DNA from: Pseudocoprococcus catus
GTDB taxonomy: Bacteria > Bacillota > Clostridia > Lachnospirales > Lachnospiraceae
DNA: 64,000 nt
NCBI RefSeq assembly: GCF_902381825.1
Contig: NZ_LR698973.1
Coordinates: 2,769,788-2,833,787, forward strand
Direction of reading: 5' to 3'
The position numbers were made by a program, and so were the translations under genes. Of the stretch, positions 17,712 through 26,794 are shown piece by piece (positions within the stretch are counted from its first letter, which is position 1; every line of letters begins with the position of its first letter). Below the pieces are notes generated by a model. The model searched no databases. It had not been told where the DNA came from and saw only the letters and a program-made list of their open reading frames with translations.

Positions 17712-18983
17712 ATGGCAAAAGAAAAAAGCAAAAAGAAGCTGGGAATGACCACACTGATTTTTATCGGTTTATTCCTTGGTGCATTTACCGGTATTATTTT
17801 GTATTACTTTGTTCCGGGCGGATACATGAGAGATACCGTGTTGGTGGATGGTGTATTTTATGTTGTCGGACAGGGCTTTTTAAGACTCATGCAGATGCTG
17901 GTTGTGCCGCTTGTATTCTGCTCCCTGATCTGTGGTAGTGCGGCTATTGGTGATACGAAAACCCTTGGCAAAGTCGGTGTGAAGACCATTGTATTCTATC
18001 TTTTTACAACGGCTCTGGCGATTTCGATCGCCCTTGCGGTGGGAACGATTGTCAAACCGGGACTTGGACTGGATACAGCTGCGATTCAGACACAGGATGT
18101 CACTGTAGCTGAGAGTACGACTCTGACAGAGACGTTATTAAATATCATTCCGACTAATCCCATTGGAGCATTGGCGAATGGTACCATGCTTCAGGTGATC
18201 GTATTTGCACTTTTTGTCGGCATTATTCTTGCAAAACTGGGAGAAAGAGTGGAAGTTGTTTCTAACTTTTTTGCACAGTTCAATGATATTATGATGGAGA
18301 TGACCAATATGGTCATGATGGCAGCGCCGATTGGCGTGTACTGCCTGATTGCCAGAACATTTTCCAATATCGGTTTTTCGGGATTTATTCCGATGGCAAA
18401 ATATATGCTCTGTGTACTTGGAGCACTGGCGATTCATTGCCTTGGCAGTTATTCTGCATTGATGGCAATCTTTACAAGACTGAATCCGTACAGATTTATC
18501 CGTAAGTATTTCCCTGTTATGAGTTTTGCTTTTTCAACAGCAACATCTAATGCTACGATTCCGATGGCAATTGAGACCCTGGATGAAAAAATTGGTGTAT
18601 CTAAGAAGATTTCTTCATTTACGATCCCGTTGGGAGCAACGATCAATATGGATGGTACAGCAATCATGCAGGGCGTTGCCGTCTGCTTTGCTGCCCAGGC
18701 ATTTGGCATTACTTTGACACCGACGGATTATCTGACTGTTATCGCAACGGCAACATTAGCTTCCATTGGTACAGCAGGTGTGCCTTCTGTTGGTTTGATT
18801 ACATTGTCTATGGTATTTGCTTCTGTTGGGCTTCCTGTAGAGGCCATTGCCATGATCATGGGTATTGACCGAATCCTGGATATGGCCAGAACAATGGTTA
18901 ATATTACGGGTGATGCAATGTGTACGGTCATTGTGGCGAATCAGGACGGTGCACTGAATCGGGATGTATTTAACAGTAAATAG
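17712..18983 (+). CDS. Dicarboxylate/amino acid:cation symporter (DAACS family)
   Basis: 423 residues with about eight membrane helices and two re-entrant hairpins of the glutamate-transporter fold. HP1 contains the serine-rich FSTATSNATIPMAIE stretch, TM7 has the signature GATINMDGTAIMQG, and HP2 has GTAGVPSVG. Imports glutamate, aspartate or C4-dicarboxylates with Na+ or H+. It is directly downstream of and probably co-transcribed with the RmlD-like gene. It ends at a bidirectional terminator shared with the convergent MATE gene. Confidence 0.92.
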   Translation: MAKEKSKKKLGMTTLIFIGLFLGAFTGIILYYFVPGGYMRDTVLVDGVFYVVGQGFLRLMQMLVVPLVFCSLICGSAAIGDTKTLGKVGVKTIVFYLFTTALAISIALAVGTIVKPGLGLDTAAIQTQDVTVAESTTLTETLLNIIPTNPIGALANGTMLQVIVFALFVGIILAKLGERVEVVSNFFAQFNDIMMEMTNMVMMAAPIGVYCLIARTFSNIGFSGFIPMAKYMLCVLGALAIHCLGSYSALMAIFTRLNPYRFIRKYFPVMSFAFSTATSNATIPMAIETLDEKIGVSKKISSFTIPLGATINMDGTAIMQGVAVCFAAQAFGITLTPTDYLTVIATATLASIGTAGVPSVGLITLSMVFASVGLPVEAIAMIMGIDRILDMARTMVNITGDAMCTVIVANQDGALNRDVFNSK

Positions 18984-19009
18984 AAGAACTGAATAAGTAT
19001 ATTGTGTAT

Positions 19010-19046
19010 AAAAGGTATCCGTGTTGATAAATGCGGATACCTTTTG
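19010..19046. terminator. Bidirectional terminator
   Basis: AAAAGGTATCCG (19010-19021) pairs with CGGATACCTTTT (19034-19045). It has T runs on both strands and lies between convergent genes. Confidence 0.85.
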
Positions 19047-19050
19047 TCTG

Positions 19051-20406
19051 TTACATCCGTTTCAGTTCAGGGAGAACTGTGGCGAGCATTACGATGAAGC
19101 AAAGACTGCCGCCGATAACATTGGAGACGGGTTCGGCCATAAAAACGCCGTTTGGGCCAATGTTCAGGGCATAAGGCAGGATATAAGTCAGGGGCACCAC
19201 AATGATGACTTTACGCAGTATGGAGAAAAAGATGGCATATTTCTTCTTGTTGAGGGCTTTGAAAATTGTTTGGCCCACATATTGCAGCAGCATGAAGATA
19301 AATGCAGCAAAATAAAGTTTCATGGCGGGGACGGTATCGGTCATCAGGGCCTGATCCGAGCTGAAAATACCGATCAGGAAGCGAGGTGCAGCCAGAATCA
19401 CGCTCCAGATGAGCAGCGTATAGATCAGCGCTAAAACAGCCATGGTGATACCGGCCTGACGTATTTTTTGGGGGCGTCTGGCACCGTAATTGTAGCTGAT
19501 GATCGGCGAGGAACCTTCTGTGATGGCGTAAATCGGCGTTTCGACCATCTGACGGACACTGGAGATGATGGTCATAACGGATATGTAGACATCACCGCCT
19601 GTAACGGACAGGACATTGTTGGCGCAGATAGTGACAAGACTGTTGGTCAGCTGCATAATAAATCCGGCAGTTCCGAGGCTGACGATATTTTTGGCATCTT
19701 CACCGCAGGATGCCAGTTCGGTTTTGGAAAGAAAACGGATCCGATATTCTGCTTTGTAGTGTAAAAAGTACAAAACAAAGGCAGCAGACAATGTCTGCGA
19801 AATAACCGTGGCAATGGCGGCGCCTTTGATGCCGAGTCCGAATACAAAGATAAACAGCGGATCCAGCAGAAGGTTGGTGATAGCGCCGATGATAACGGAG
19901 ATCATGCCGGTTGTTGCATAGCCCTGGGCATTAATGAAAGGATTCATGCCGGTGGCAGCCATGGATGGAAATGTACCGAGCAGATAGATCATCAGGTAGG
20001 GGTATGCATAGGCCAACCCGGCATCAGAAGCACCAAAAAGTACCAGAATCGGTCTGGCAAAGAGCAGTCCTGCGATCATCAGGATAACCGCGCATAATGC
20101 CAGCAGGGTAAAGGATGTATTCATCAGAAGTCCGGCTTTCGCATGATTGCCTTTGCCGCGTTCAATGGAGAAGATCGGCGCACCGCCGGTGCCGAACAGG
20201 TTGCTGAAGGCTGTGATAATGACGATGATCGGGAAACAGAGTCCAACAGCGCCGAGAGCCGTGGTGCCAACGTCAGGGATACGGGCAATATAGACACGGT
20301 CAACGATATTGTAGAGAAGACTCATGATCTGGGCTACAAGCATCGGCAGAGCGGCTTTCAGAATGTTGCTGACGATATTGCCATTTTCAAAATCAATGCG
20401 TTTCAT
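19051..20406 (-). CDS. MATE family efflux transporter
   Basis: 451 residues with twelve predicted membrane helices in two homologous halves, the MATE (NorM/DinF-like) arrangement. It starts with the typical NIVSNILKAALPMLVAQIMS and has the EGSSPIISYNYGARRPQ motif in the second half. Would export cationic drugs or metabolites using a Na+ or H+ gradient. A start ATG at 20406 has AAGGAATG upstream, and a TATACT -10 (minus strand, about 20436-20441) lies nearby. It is not related closely to the second MATE protein at 54783. Confidence 0.9.
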   Translation of the reverse strand: MKRIDFENGNIVSNILKAALPMLVAQIMSLLYNIVDRVYIARIPDVGTTALGAVGLCFPIIVIITAFSNLFGTGGAPIFSIERGKGNHAKAGLLMNTSFTLLALCAVILMIAGLLFARPILVLFGASDAGLAYAYPYLMIYLLGTFPSMAATGMNPFINAQGYATTGMISVIIGAITNLLLDPLFIFVFGLGIKGAAIATVISQTLSAAFVLYFLHYKAEYRIRFLSKTELASCGEDAKNIVSLGTAGFIMQLTNSLVTICANNVLSVTGGDVYISVMTIISSVRQMVETPIYAITEGSSPIISYNYGARRPQKIRQAGITMAVLALIYTLLIWSVILAAPRFLIGIFSSDQALMTDTVPAMKLYFAAFIFMLLQYVGQTIFKALNKKKYAIFFSILRKVIIVVPLTYILPYALNIGPNGVFMAEPVSNVIGGSLCFIVMLATVLPELKRM

Positions 20407-20600
20407 AAAAAATCATTCCTTGTTTACAAATTTTTCTTGATGTAGTATAACATGAAATGAACTATATGAAAAATATTGTTTTTATATCTATCCTATAGAT
20501 TTTTTATATAGAAGGCTGATTTAATGACGGTTCAGAAAAATATTCTCAGGAATTGAGCGAGACGACTCAGAAATATTCAAAACAACTATATTAGGAATCA

Positions 20601-20663
20601 AAACTAAAGAAAACTGTAAAGAATGAACGTGTCTGCTATGAATTCGTTCATTCTTTACAGTTT
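20601..20663 (-). terminator. Intrinsic terminator of the AGCS symporter gene
   Basis: A perfect 19-bp stem (20611-20629 with 20645-20663), followed on the minus strand by a T-rich tail (TTCTTTAGTTTT). The remaining gap 20407-20600 shows a short direct repeat (CAGAAA..ATATTC near 20532 and 20571) and no gene. Confidence 0.8.
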
Positions 20664-20689
20664 ATTGAGATTTGGGAAAGTTTTGCCCT

Positions 20690-22096
20690 TTATAACTCCG
20701 GATGCCGTTTAAAGTAATCCTTTGTTTCATTTCTCACCACGCCATTCAATGCCAGCAGCGCGATTAAGTTCGGGAATGCCATCAGTGCATTAAAGATATC
20801 GGCAATGTTCCATACGGCAGCAACGGTCATATAAGGGCCGATGAAAACGCAGATAATGTACAGCCAACGGTAGGTTTTGACAGCTGTCTGGTTTCTGTTC
20901 AGAAGATATTCCAGACAACGTTCGCCATAGTAATCCCAGCCGAGGATGGTTGTAAATGCGAAGAATACAAGGCAGAGCATCAGTGAGAAAGATGCCACAA
21001 CCGGAGGGAACGGAAGACCCTGCTGGAAAGCAGCTGTAGTGATGGCAACACCTTCAAGGCCTGTATTCCATGTTCCGGTAATAACGATAGAAAGACCTGT
21101 CATGGAGCAGATAACGATTGTATCGATAAATGTACCTGTCATAGAGACAAGACCCTGACGGACAGACTCTTTTGTCTGAGCGGCGGCAGCAGCGATAGGT
21201 GCGCTTCCGAGACCGGATTCGTTGGAGAAGATACCTCGCTGGATACCTTTCTGCATAGCCATGATCATAGTACCCATAGCGCCGCCGGCCAAAGCACTGC
21301 CTGTAAAAGCAGATTTCACGATGGTTACGATGGCAGCCGGAACAGCTGTGATGTTGGTGATCAGGATGATCAATGCCAGAGCTACATAAAGAACTGCCAT
21401 AAAAGGCACAACAATCTGAGCAACTTTGGAAATTCGCTGGATGCCGCCGAGAACAACCAGACCGACACATAATGTCAGCACAAGACAGGCGATAACGGTT
21501 GCCCATGAGTAGGTATTGCCGAACAGTGTGACGGTATGTGCCATATTCGGATCAAAGAAATTTTTCACTGCGGAAGCGATACCATTGACCTGTGTAAAGG
21601 TACCGATACCGAACAGACCAACACCGGCACCGAAGAAGGCAAAAATTTTGGCAAGCCAACGCCATCCGTGTCCCATCCCGTTTTCAATATAGTAGAAAGG
21701 ACCGCCGAGAACATGGCCTTCGTTATCGATTGTACGGTATTTGATTGCTAACAGACCTTCGGCATATTTAGTCGCCATACCGAGAAAAGCAGCAATGACC
21801 ATCCAGAAAAGAGCGCCGGGGCCGCCGGCAGCAATGGCAGTTGCAACACCGACGATATTGCCTGTACCGATGGTTGCGGAAAGGGCTGTACATAAAGCTC
21901 CGAAACTGGATACTTCACCCTCGCCGCCGTCTTCATTTTTAATCATGAACTTGAGTGCTTTGCCGAGATGTCTGATTTGAAGAACACCTAAGCGGATTGT
22001 TAAGAGACATCCTGTGAACAGGATTAAGATGATCAGAGGCAGTCCCCATACGACCGCGTCCAACCAGTTGATGAGATTGTTGATTTGTGTAAACAT
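20690..22096 (-). CDS. Alanine/glycine:cation symporter (AGCS family)
   Basis: 468 residues, about eleven membrane helices. It carries AGCS landmarks: GAGVGLFGIGTFTQVNGIAS, and the family stretch NESGLGSAPIAAAAAQT around residue 290. Imports alanine and/or glycine with Na+ or H+. The start ATG at 22096 has GGAGG 7 bases upstream; the longer frame from 22147 runs through the riboswitch and is not real. The glycine riboswitch directly in front points to glycine as the relevant substrate or signal. Confidence 0.92.
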   Translation of the reverse strand: MFTQINNLINWLDAVVWGLPLIILILFTGCLLTIRLGVLQIRHLGKALKFMIKNEDGGEGEVSSFGALCTALSATIGTGNIVGVATAIAAGGPGALFWMVIAAFLGMATKYAEGLLAIKYRTIDNEGHVLGGPFYYIENGMGHGWRWLAKIFAFFGAGVGLFGIGTFTQVNGIASAVKNFFDPNMAHTVTLFGNTYSWATVIACLVLTLCVGLVVLGGIQRISKVAQIVVPFMAVLYVALALIILITNITAVPAAIVTIVKSAFTGSALAGGAMGTMIMAMQKGIQRGIFSNESGLGSAPIAAAAAQTKESVRQGLVSMTGTFIDTIVICSMTGLSIVITGTWNTGLEGVAITTAAFQQGLPFPPVVASFSLMLCLVFFAFTTILGWDYYGERCLEYLLNRNQTAVKTYRWLYIICVFIGPYMTVAAVWNIADIFNALMAFPNLIALLALNGVVRNETKDYFKRHPEL

Positions 22097-22107
22097 TCTT
22101 TTTCCTC

Positions 22108-22228
22108 CATCCTTTTGCCTGAGAGATTTGCAGTTGGGCGTATTCAATCAAAAACACCGCAACTGTGTACACCTTCGGCGCTCTTCCTTTGTATTTTGCA
22201 TAATGCATTGTGAAGAGACTCTCCTGAG
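22108..22228 (-). promoter_or_regulatory. Glycine riboswitch (single aptamer)
   Basis: On the minus strand the conserved blocks of the glycine riboswitch appear in order: CAGGAGAG (near 22226-22219), CGCCGAAGG (near 22180-22172), and CTCTCAGGCAAAAGGA (22125-22110). The closing stem pairs GGAGAG with CTCTC. The aptamer ends about 12 bases before the AGCS start codon and runs straight into the GGAGG ribosome site, with no T-run terminator in between, which suggests control at translation initiation. Only one aptamer is visible. Identification rests on motif recall; a covariance-model search would settle it. Confidence 0.9.
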
Positions 22229-22481
22229 TATTAATTCAGTAATACAATGAAATAAATATTAGCATAAGGGAAAAGGAAATTCAATGTATTTTTGTGAAAA
22301 AAAGAAAAAACTGTAAAATTTTACCATGGTAGCGCAAAGATGCAAGGCGGTTTCGGATATATTTTAACCGGCAGAAAGATGCGGAGTCAGCGAATTATTC
22401 TATGTTGATTGCAAGGTTGGATGTTATATGGTAAGCTAGAAATAAATAAATCAGAAAAGTGATCAGGGAGGTGAACAGCCA

Positions 22482-25142
22482 ATGAGAAAAGCAGACAGCG
22501 TAGTGAAGCAGAAAAAGGCATCAAGTCATTTAAGCGGTCTGGAAATCGTATTGAACCAGATGGTGACCATCGACCGTTCGCGAACAATGGAAGAGTTGAA
22601 CCGGGCGATACAAGGCATTCTTGAATACATAGGAGAATATACGAAAGCCGGACGTGCCTATACTTTTGAATTTATAGAAAAACAGAGTATTTACCGCAAC
22701 ACCAGTGAGTGGTGCGCGGAAGGCGTCAAACCCCAGATGGACAATCTTCAGGCTGTTCCGTTTATGGAGATGCCATATTGGCACAGACAGTTCCTGCGTG
22801 GAGAGAAAGTGGTAATTGAAGATATAGAGGCGGCAAAGGATGAGATGCCGCTGGAATATCGTCTGCTTAAGGCTCAGGATATTCATACAGTGATTGTTTT
22901 TCCGATGTTTCATACAGACACATTGTGGGGGTTTATCGGACTGGACGATCCGATTTTGGATGAATCACAGTCTCTGATCAATCTGCTGACAGTGGTGGGA
23001 AGCCATTTAGGCAGTGCTTATGACAGCTGCCATAAGTCGAATTTGCTGGATGAGAAGCAGAATGCACTGCAGGCCAGTATTGACGCATTTCAGAGGGAAC
23101 AGCGATTTCTGCAGGTTCTTTGCCAGGATTACATATCCGTTTTTTTTGCAGATTTGAAAAAGGATTATCTTGAGATTCTCAAGGTTGATCCGGAGGCAAA
23201 TGTTCTGCAGGTGTCGGCATCGGAAAAATATATGACACTTTCTTATAAAGAGATTATAGAGAGCTATTGTCGTCAGTTTATGATGCAGGAAGAAGCCCGG
23301 AAGTTGAAGAAAAGGCTGAATGCTGAGAGACTGATGCGAGAACTGAAGACGCGTGACAGGATTTCCTTTCGTTTCCAGAGTCTTCCGAATGGTGCAGGCC
23401 ATGAATATTTTGAGGCACAGATCACCAGAATGGCCATCGATGAAGAGAATTTCAAGGTGTTGATCGGTTTTCGTTTTATTGATGACATTGTCAGGGAGGA
23501 TCGGGAGAAGCAGAGAGTGCTCAGAGAGGCATTGAATGAGACCAGGATCAATAATGAGATTATCTCCGCCATCAGTAAGATTTATTTTTCGATTTACAGA
23601 ATTGACCTTGAGAAGGATGTGTATGATGAAGTTGTCAGTATCAATGAAGTTCACAAGATGACAGGTGTATCCGGCAAAGCTTCTGAGAAGATGGTTGAAA
23701 TCTGTAAGGCAGTTGTTGCCAGAGATTATCAGGACCGGATTATGCGTTTCTTTGATCTTTCGACATTGCAGGAACGTCTGAAGAACACAGATACAGTTAC
23801 ATTGGAATATATGGTTCCGGACGGCAACTGGCAGCTGGCACGTTTCATCGCTAAAAACAGGAATGAGCAGGGAGTCGTGACAAAGGTTTTGTATGTGACC
23901 CGTGAAGTCAGCGACGTTATGCTGCGTGAGCGCAACTGGTTTATGGCGGCAGAGGCAGCCAACCGGGAGAATGAAGCTAAAACAGACTTTCTTTCAAGAA
24001 TGGCCCATGATATCCGGACACCCCTTAACGCAGTTCTTGGATTTGCCTATATTGCCAAAGCGCATATTGACGAGAAGTCTATTGTCAGTGAGAACCTGGA
24101 CAAGCTGCAGTCTGCAGGGCGTTATATTCAGCGGCTGGTGGATGATGTTACGGATATCAGCCAGATCGAGAGCGGACATTTTCATATTGAGCCTGCATTT
24201 TTTGATGTGATGACACTTTTCCGTGATTCTCAGGATATAATGGGCCAGATGGCAGCAGACCGGAAGCTGCATATGACTTGTCGGGCGCATGATATATTGC
24301 ATCCTCAGATTGATGCAGATGCTATTCGCCTGAAACAGATCTATGTGAATCTGGTATCCAACGCTGTCAAATATACACCGGAAGGCGGCACGGTCCATTT
24401 TGAATTATATGAAGAAACATCAGACAGTCCGGGATGTGTACGTCTTGTGTCAATTGTACAGGACAACGGAATTGGTATGACAGAAGACTATATGAAGAAA
24501 ATGTATGAACGTTTTTCGAGGTCTGTGGATACAAGAATCAATAAAGTCCGCGGCAGCGGTCTGGGATTGGCGATTGTCAAGGAACTGGTGGATCGGATGA
24601 ACGGCAGGATCGAAGTACAAAGTGCTGTAGGTGTTGGTACAACATTCAGAGTTGTCTTTGATTTTCCTTTTGAAGAAGCAGATTCTGACATGACCCTTCA
24701 GTCCCCGACGGAATCTGACCTGGCAGACTGTGAGGGAATGCATGTTCTGATTGCAGAGGACAATGAACTGAACTATGAAGTTGCTCATGAGATTCTGGCA
24801 ATGAATGGTATTACAAGTGAGCAGGCGGAAAATGGCAAGATCTGTGTTGAAAGATTTATGGAGGCACCGGAAGATACTTATGATGCGATCCTGATGGATT
24901 TGCAGATGCCGGTGATGAATGGTCTGGAAGCGACAAAGATGCTCCGCAAAATGGACCAGTACCATGGGAATACGATACCAATCATAGCTATGACAGCGAA
25001 TGTTGCCAAAACGGATATGGACAAGTGTCTTGCGGCAGGGATGACAGGTCATCTGGCTAAGCCACTGGATATGCATTCTTTGATCGCAGCGTTAGCGTCC
25101 GTCAGAAAAACGGGAAATGCAAAAATGGAGAAGAAGGATTAA
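22482..25142 (+). CDS. Hybrid sensor histidine kinase / response regulator
   Basis: 886 residues, no clear membrane segment. N-terminal GAF-like domain (about 20-180), then PAS-like regions (about 200-490), a HisKA domain with phospho-acceptor His509 (FLSRMAHDIRTPLNAVLG), an HATPase domain with N and G boxes (DNGIGM, GSGLGLAIVKELVD), and a C-terminal receiver with Asp806 (DAILMDLQMPVMNG). A soluble sensor of some internal signal, with phosphorelay capability. It is the first of three regulatory genes (3 bases, then 4 bases apart) just upstream of the sugar transporter. GGGAGG at 22467-22472 precedes the start. Confidence 0.9.
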   Translation: MRKADSVVKQKKASSHLSGLEIVLNQMVTIDRSRTMEELNRAIQGILEYIGEYTKAGRAYTFEFIEKQSIYRNTSEWCAEGVKPQMDNLQAVPFMEMPYWHRQFLRGEKVVIEDIEAAKDEMPLEYRLLKAQDIHTVIVFPMFHTDTLWGFIGLDDPILDESQSLINLLTVVGSHLGSAYDSCHKSNLLDEKQNALQASIDAFQREQRFLQVLCQDYISVFFADLKKDYLEILKVDPEANVLQVSASEKYMTLSYKEIIESYCRQFMMQEEARKLKKRLNAERLMRELKTRDRISFRFQSLPNGAGHEYFEAQITRMAIDEENFKVLIGFRFIDDIVREDREKQRVLREALNETRINNEIISAISKIYFSIYRIDLEKDVYDEVVSINEVHKMTGVSGKASEKMVEICKAVVARDYQDRIMRFFDLSTLQERLKNTDTVTLEYMVPDGNWQLARFIAKNRNEQGVVTKVLYVTREVSDVMLRERNWFMAAEAANRENEAKTDFLSRMAHDIRTPLNAVLGFAYIAKAHIDEKSIVSENLDKLQSAGRYIQRLVDDVTDISQIESGHFHIEPAFFDVMTLFRDSQDIMGQMAADRKLHMTCRAHDILHPQIDADAIRLKQIYVNLVSNAVKYTPEGGTVHFELYEETSDSPGCVRLVSIVQDNGIGMTEDYMKKMYERFSRSVDTRINKVRGSGLGLAIVKELVDRMNGRIEVQSAVGVGTTFRVVFDFPFEEADSDMTLQSPTESDLADCEGMHVLIAEDNELNYEVAHEILAMNGITSEQAENGKICVERFMEAPEDTYDAILMDLQMPVMNGLEATKMLRKMDQYHGNTIPIIAMTANVAKTDMDKCLAAGMTGHLAKPLDMHSLIAALASVRKTGNAKMEKKD

Positions 25143-25144
25143 CA

Positions 25145-26791
25145 ATGGTAAAAGTATACTTGGTCGAGGATGAGATTATTATACGCCAGAGTATCAAGAA
25201 CAGTATCGACTGGGAAAAAGAGGGGTATGAATTTATCGGTGATGCCAGCGATGGTGAACTGGCATTGCCGGTGATTTTAAAGGAGAAGCCGGATATTCTG
25301 ATTACGGATATCCGTATGCCGTTTATGGATGGACTGGAGTTAAGCCGTATGGTTAAAGCGGAACTGCCGGATATCAAGATTGTGATATTGAGCGGTTATG
25401 ATGACTTTGAGTATGCCAAGCAGGCTATTAAGATCGGTGTGGCGGAATACCTGCTGAAACCGGTATCCTCAGCAGTTTTGCTGGAACATTTGTCGGAGAT
25501 TGCCGAGAAAGTCAGAGATGAGCGGGAAGATCTGGCCTTGAAGAAAGTTTATTACCAGGAAATGCAGGAGAATGAAGAACTGATCAAGATGAAATTCCTG
25601 GGGGAATTGATATCGGGTAAATTGTCGCTGGCAGATGCCATGGAAAAAGGAAAGCGTTTCCATATGAATCTTAGCGGCCCTTTTTACAGGATTATTTTGT
25701 TCAAATTTATCCAGGAGGATCATGTGCAGGCAGAGCAGTCTGAGGCACTGGCCGGAGCCTATGAGGCTGTCGGAGGCTACGTTGACCGATTCAGGGATGT
25801 TTTTCGATTCCAGAGAGGGGTTGAAGGTTGGGCATTTCTTCTGACATCTGTGGAAGAAGAAATGGAAACTCAGACAAAAGCCTTTATTGAGGGGCTGAAA
25901 GCAGTGATTGCACCTTTTGACACATTGACCTGGTTTGGCGGTATCGGCAGTGAGGTGGCGAGAATCCGTGAACTGCGATATTCATTTCGGGAGGCGGATA
26001 AGGCATTTGCCGGCCGTTTTGTGCAGAAACCGAATCAGATCATATCGGTTGAACAATTGAACTTTGAACAGCAGGACAATGAATTTGATGCCAATATTTT
26101 TGGTGAGATCAATCAGTTTGATCAAATTATTACCCGTTTCCTAAGCAGCGGTTCTCTGGAGGAAGTGGAGAGTTTTGTCGGGGCATTATTTACGGAAATA
26201 TCAGAGGATCATTTCCGATCGCTGATGATCAGGCAATATATTATCATGAACATTTATGCAACGGTTCTGACTTTCTGCAAGAAGCTGAGAAAAGATGCCG
26301 GAGCAGAAGGGGAAGCGTATGGTCAGTGGGAAGGTATCCGGGAGAATGAGGAAATCCTGAAGCAGGCCGTGACAACAGCAGAGTCAGTAGATGACATTAA
26401 GGATTACATCGGGACGCTGCTGGATCATGCCATTGAACTGCGCAATACGGTCGGTGGAAGACGGTATTCAGACATTATCCAGACAGCGAAGGAGAGGATT
26501 GAACAGGATTATATGTCGGAAGACATTTCGTTGAATTCTGTTGCGGCGGAAGTCTGCATGAGTCCAAGCTATTTTAGCTCCGTTTTCAGTAAGGAAATGG
26601 GCAAGACATTCATTGAGTATCTGACGGAAGTCCGCATGGAGAAGGCGAAACAGTATCTGGCCTGTTCATCTATGAAAACATCGGAGATCAGCTATGAAGT
26701 GGGCTACAAAGACCCGCATTATTTTAGCTATATTTTCAAGAAGACCCAAGGCTGCACGCCGAAAGAATACAGGGCGGCAAGAAAGGGGTAA
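25145..26791 (+). CDS. YesN-type response regulator with AraC helix-turn-helix
   Basis: 548 residues: receiver domain (1-120) with phospho-acceptor Asp55 (LITDIRMPF) and Lys near 103 (LLKPVS), a middle region of about 300 residues, and a C-terminal AraC-type DNA-binding domain (about 445-545) with VAAEVCMSPSYFSSVFSKEMG and the second helix pair EISYEVGYKDPHYFSYIFKK. Partners the YesM kinase encoded 4 bases downstream; this pairing commonly controls carbohydrate ABC transporter genes, here presumably the one at 28453. The direct repeats at 28322-28351 are a candidate binding site. Confidence 0.9.
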   Translation: MVKVYLVEDEIIIRQSIKNSIDWEKEGYEFIGDASDGELALPVILKEKPDILITDIRMPFMDGLELSRMVKAELPDIKIVILSGYDDFEYAKQAIKIGVAEYLLKPVSSAVLLEHLSEIAEKVRDEREDLALKKVYYQEMQENEELIKMKFLGELISGKLSLADAMEKGKRFHMNLSGPFYRIILFKFIQEDHVQAEQSEALAGAYEAVGGYVDRFRDVFRFQRGVEGWAFLLTSVEEEMETQTKAFIEGLKAVIAPFDTLTWFGGIGSEVARIRELRYSFREADKAFAGRFVQKPNQIISVEQLNFEQQDNEFDANIFGEINQFDQIITRFLSSGSLEEVESFVGALFTEISEDHFRSLMIRQYIIMNIYATVLTFCKKLRKDAGAEGEAYGQWEGIRENEEILKQAVTTAESVDDIKDYIGTLLDHAIELRNTVGGRRYSDIIQTAKERIEQDYMSEDISLNSVAAEVCMSPSYFSSVFSKEMGKTFIEYLTEVRMEKAKQYLACSSMKTSEISYEVGYKDPHYFSYIFKKTQGCTPKEYRAARKG

Positions 26792-26794
26792 GCT

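Noticed and set aside
19021..19764. Plus-strand open frames opposite the first MATE gene
   Set aside because: They are shadows of a well-supported minus-strand membrane protein gene, with no ribosome sites and low-complexity polar translations.
21054..21506. 150-codon open frame on the same strand as the AGCS gene, other frame
   Set aside because: Cys/Arg/Tyr-rich translation typical of a shifted frame over a membrane protein; no start signal.
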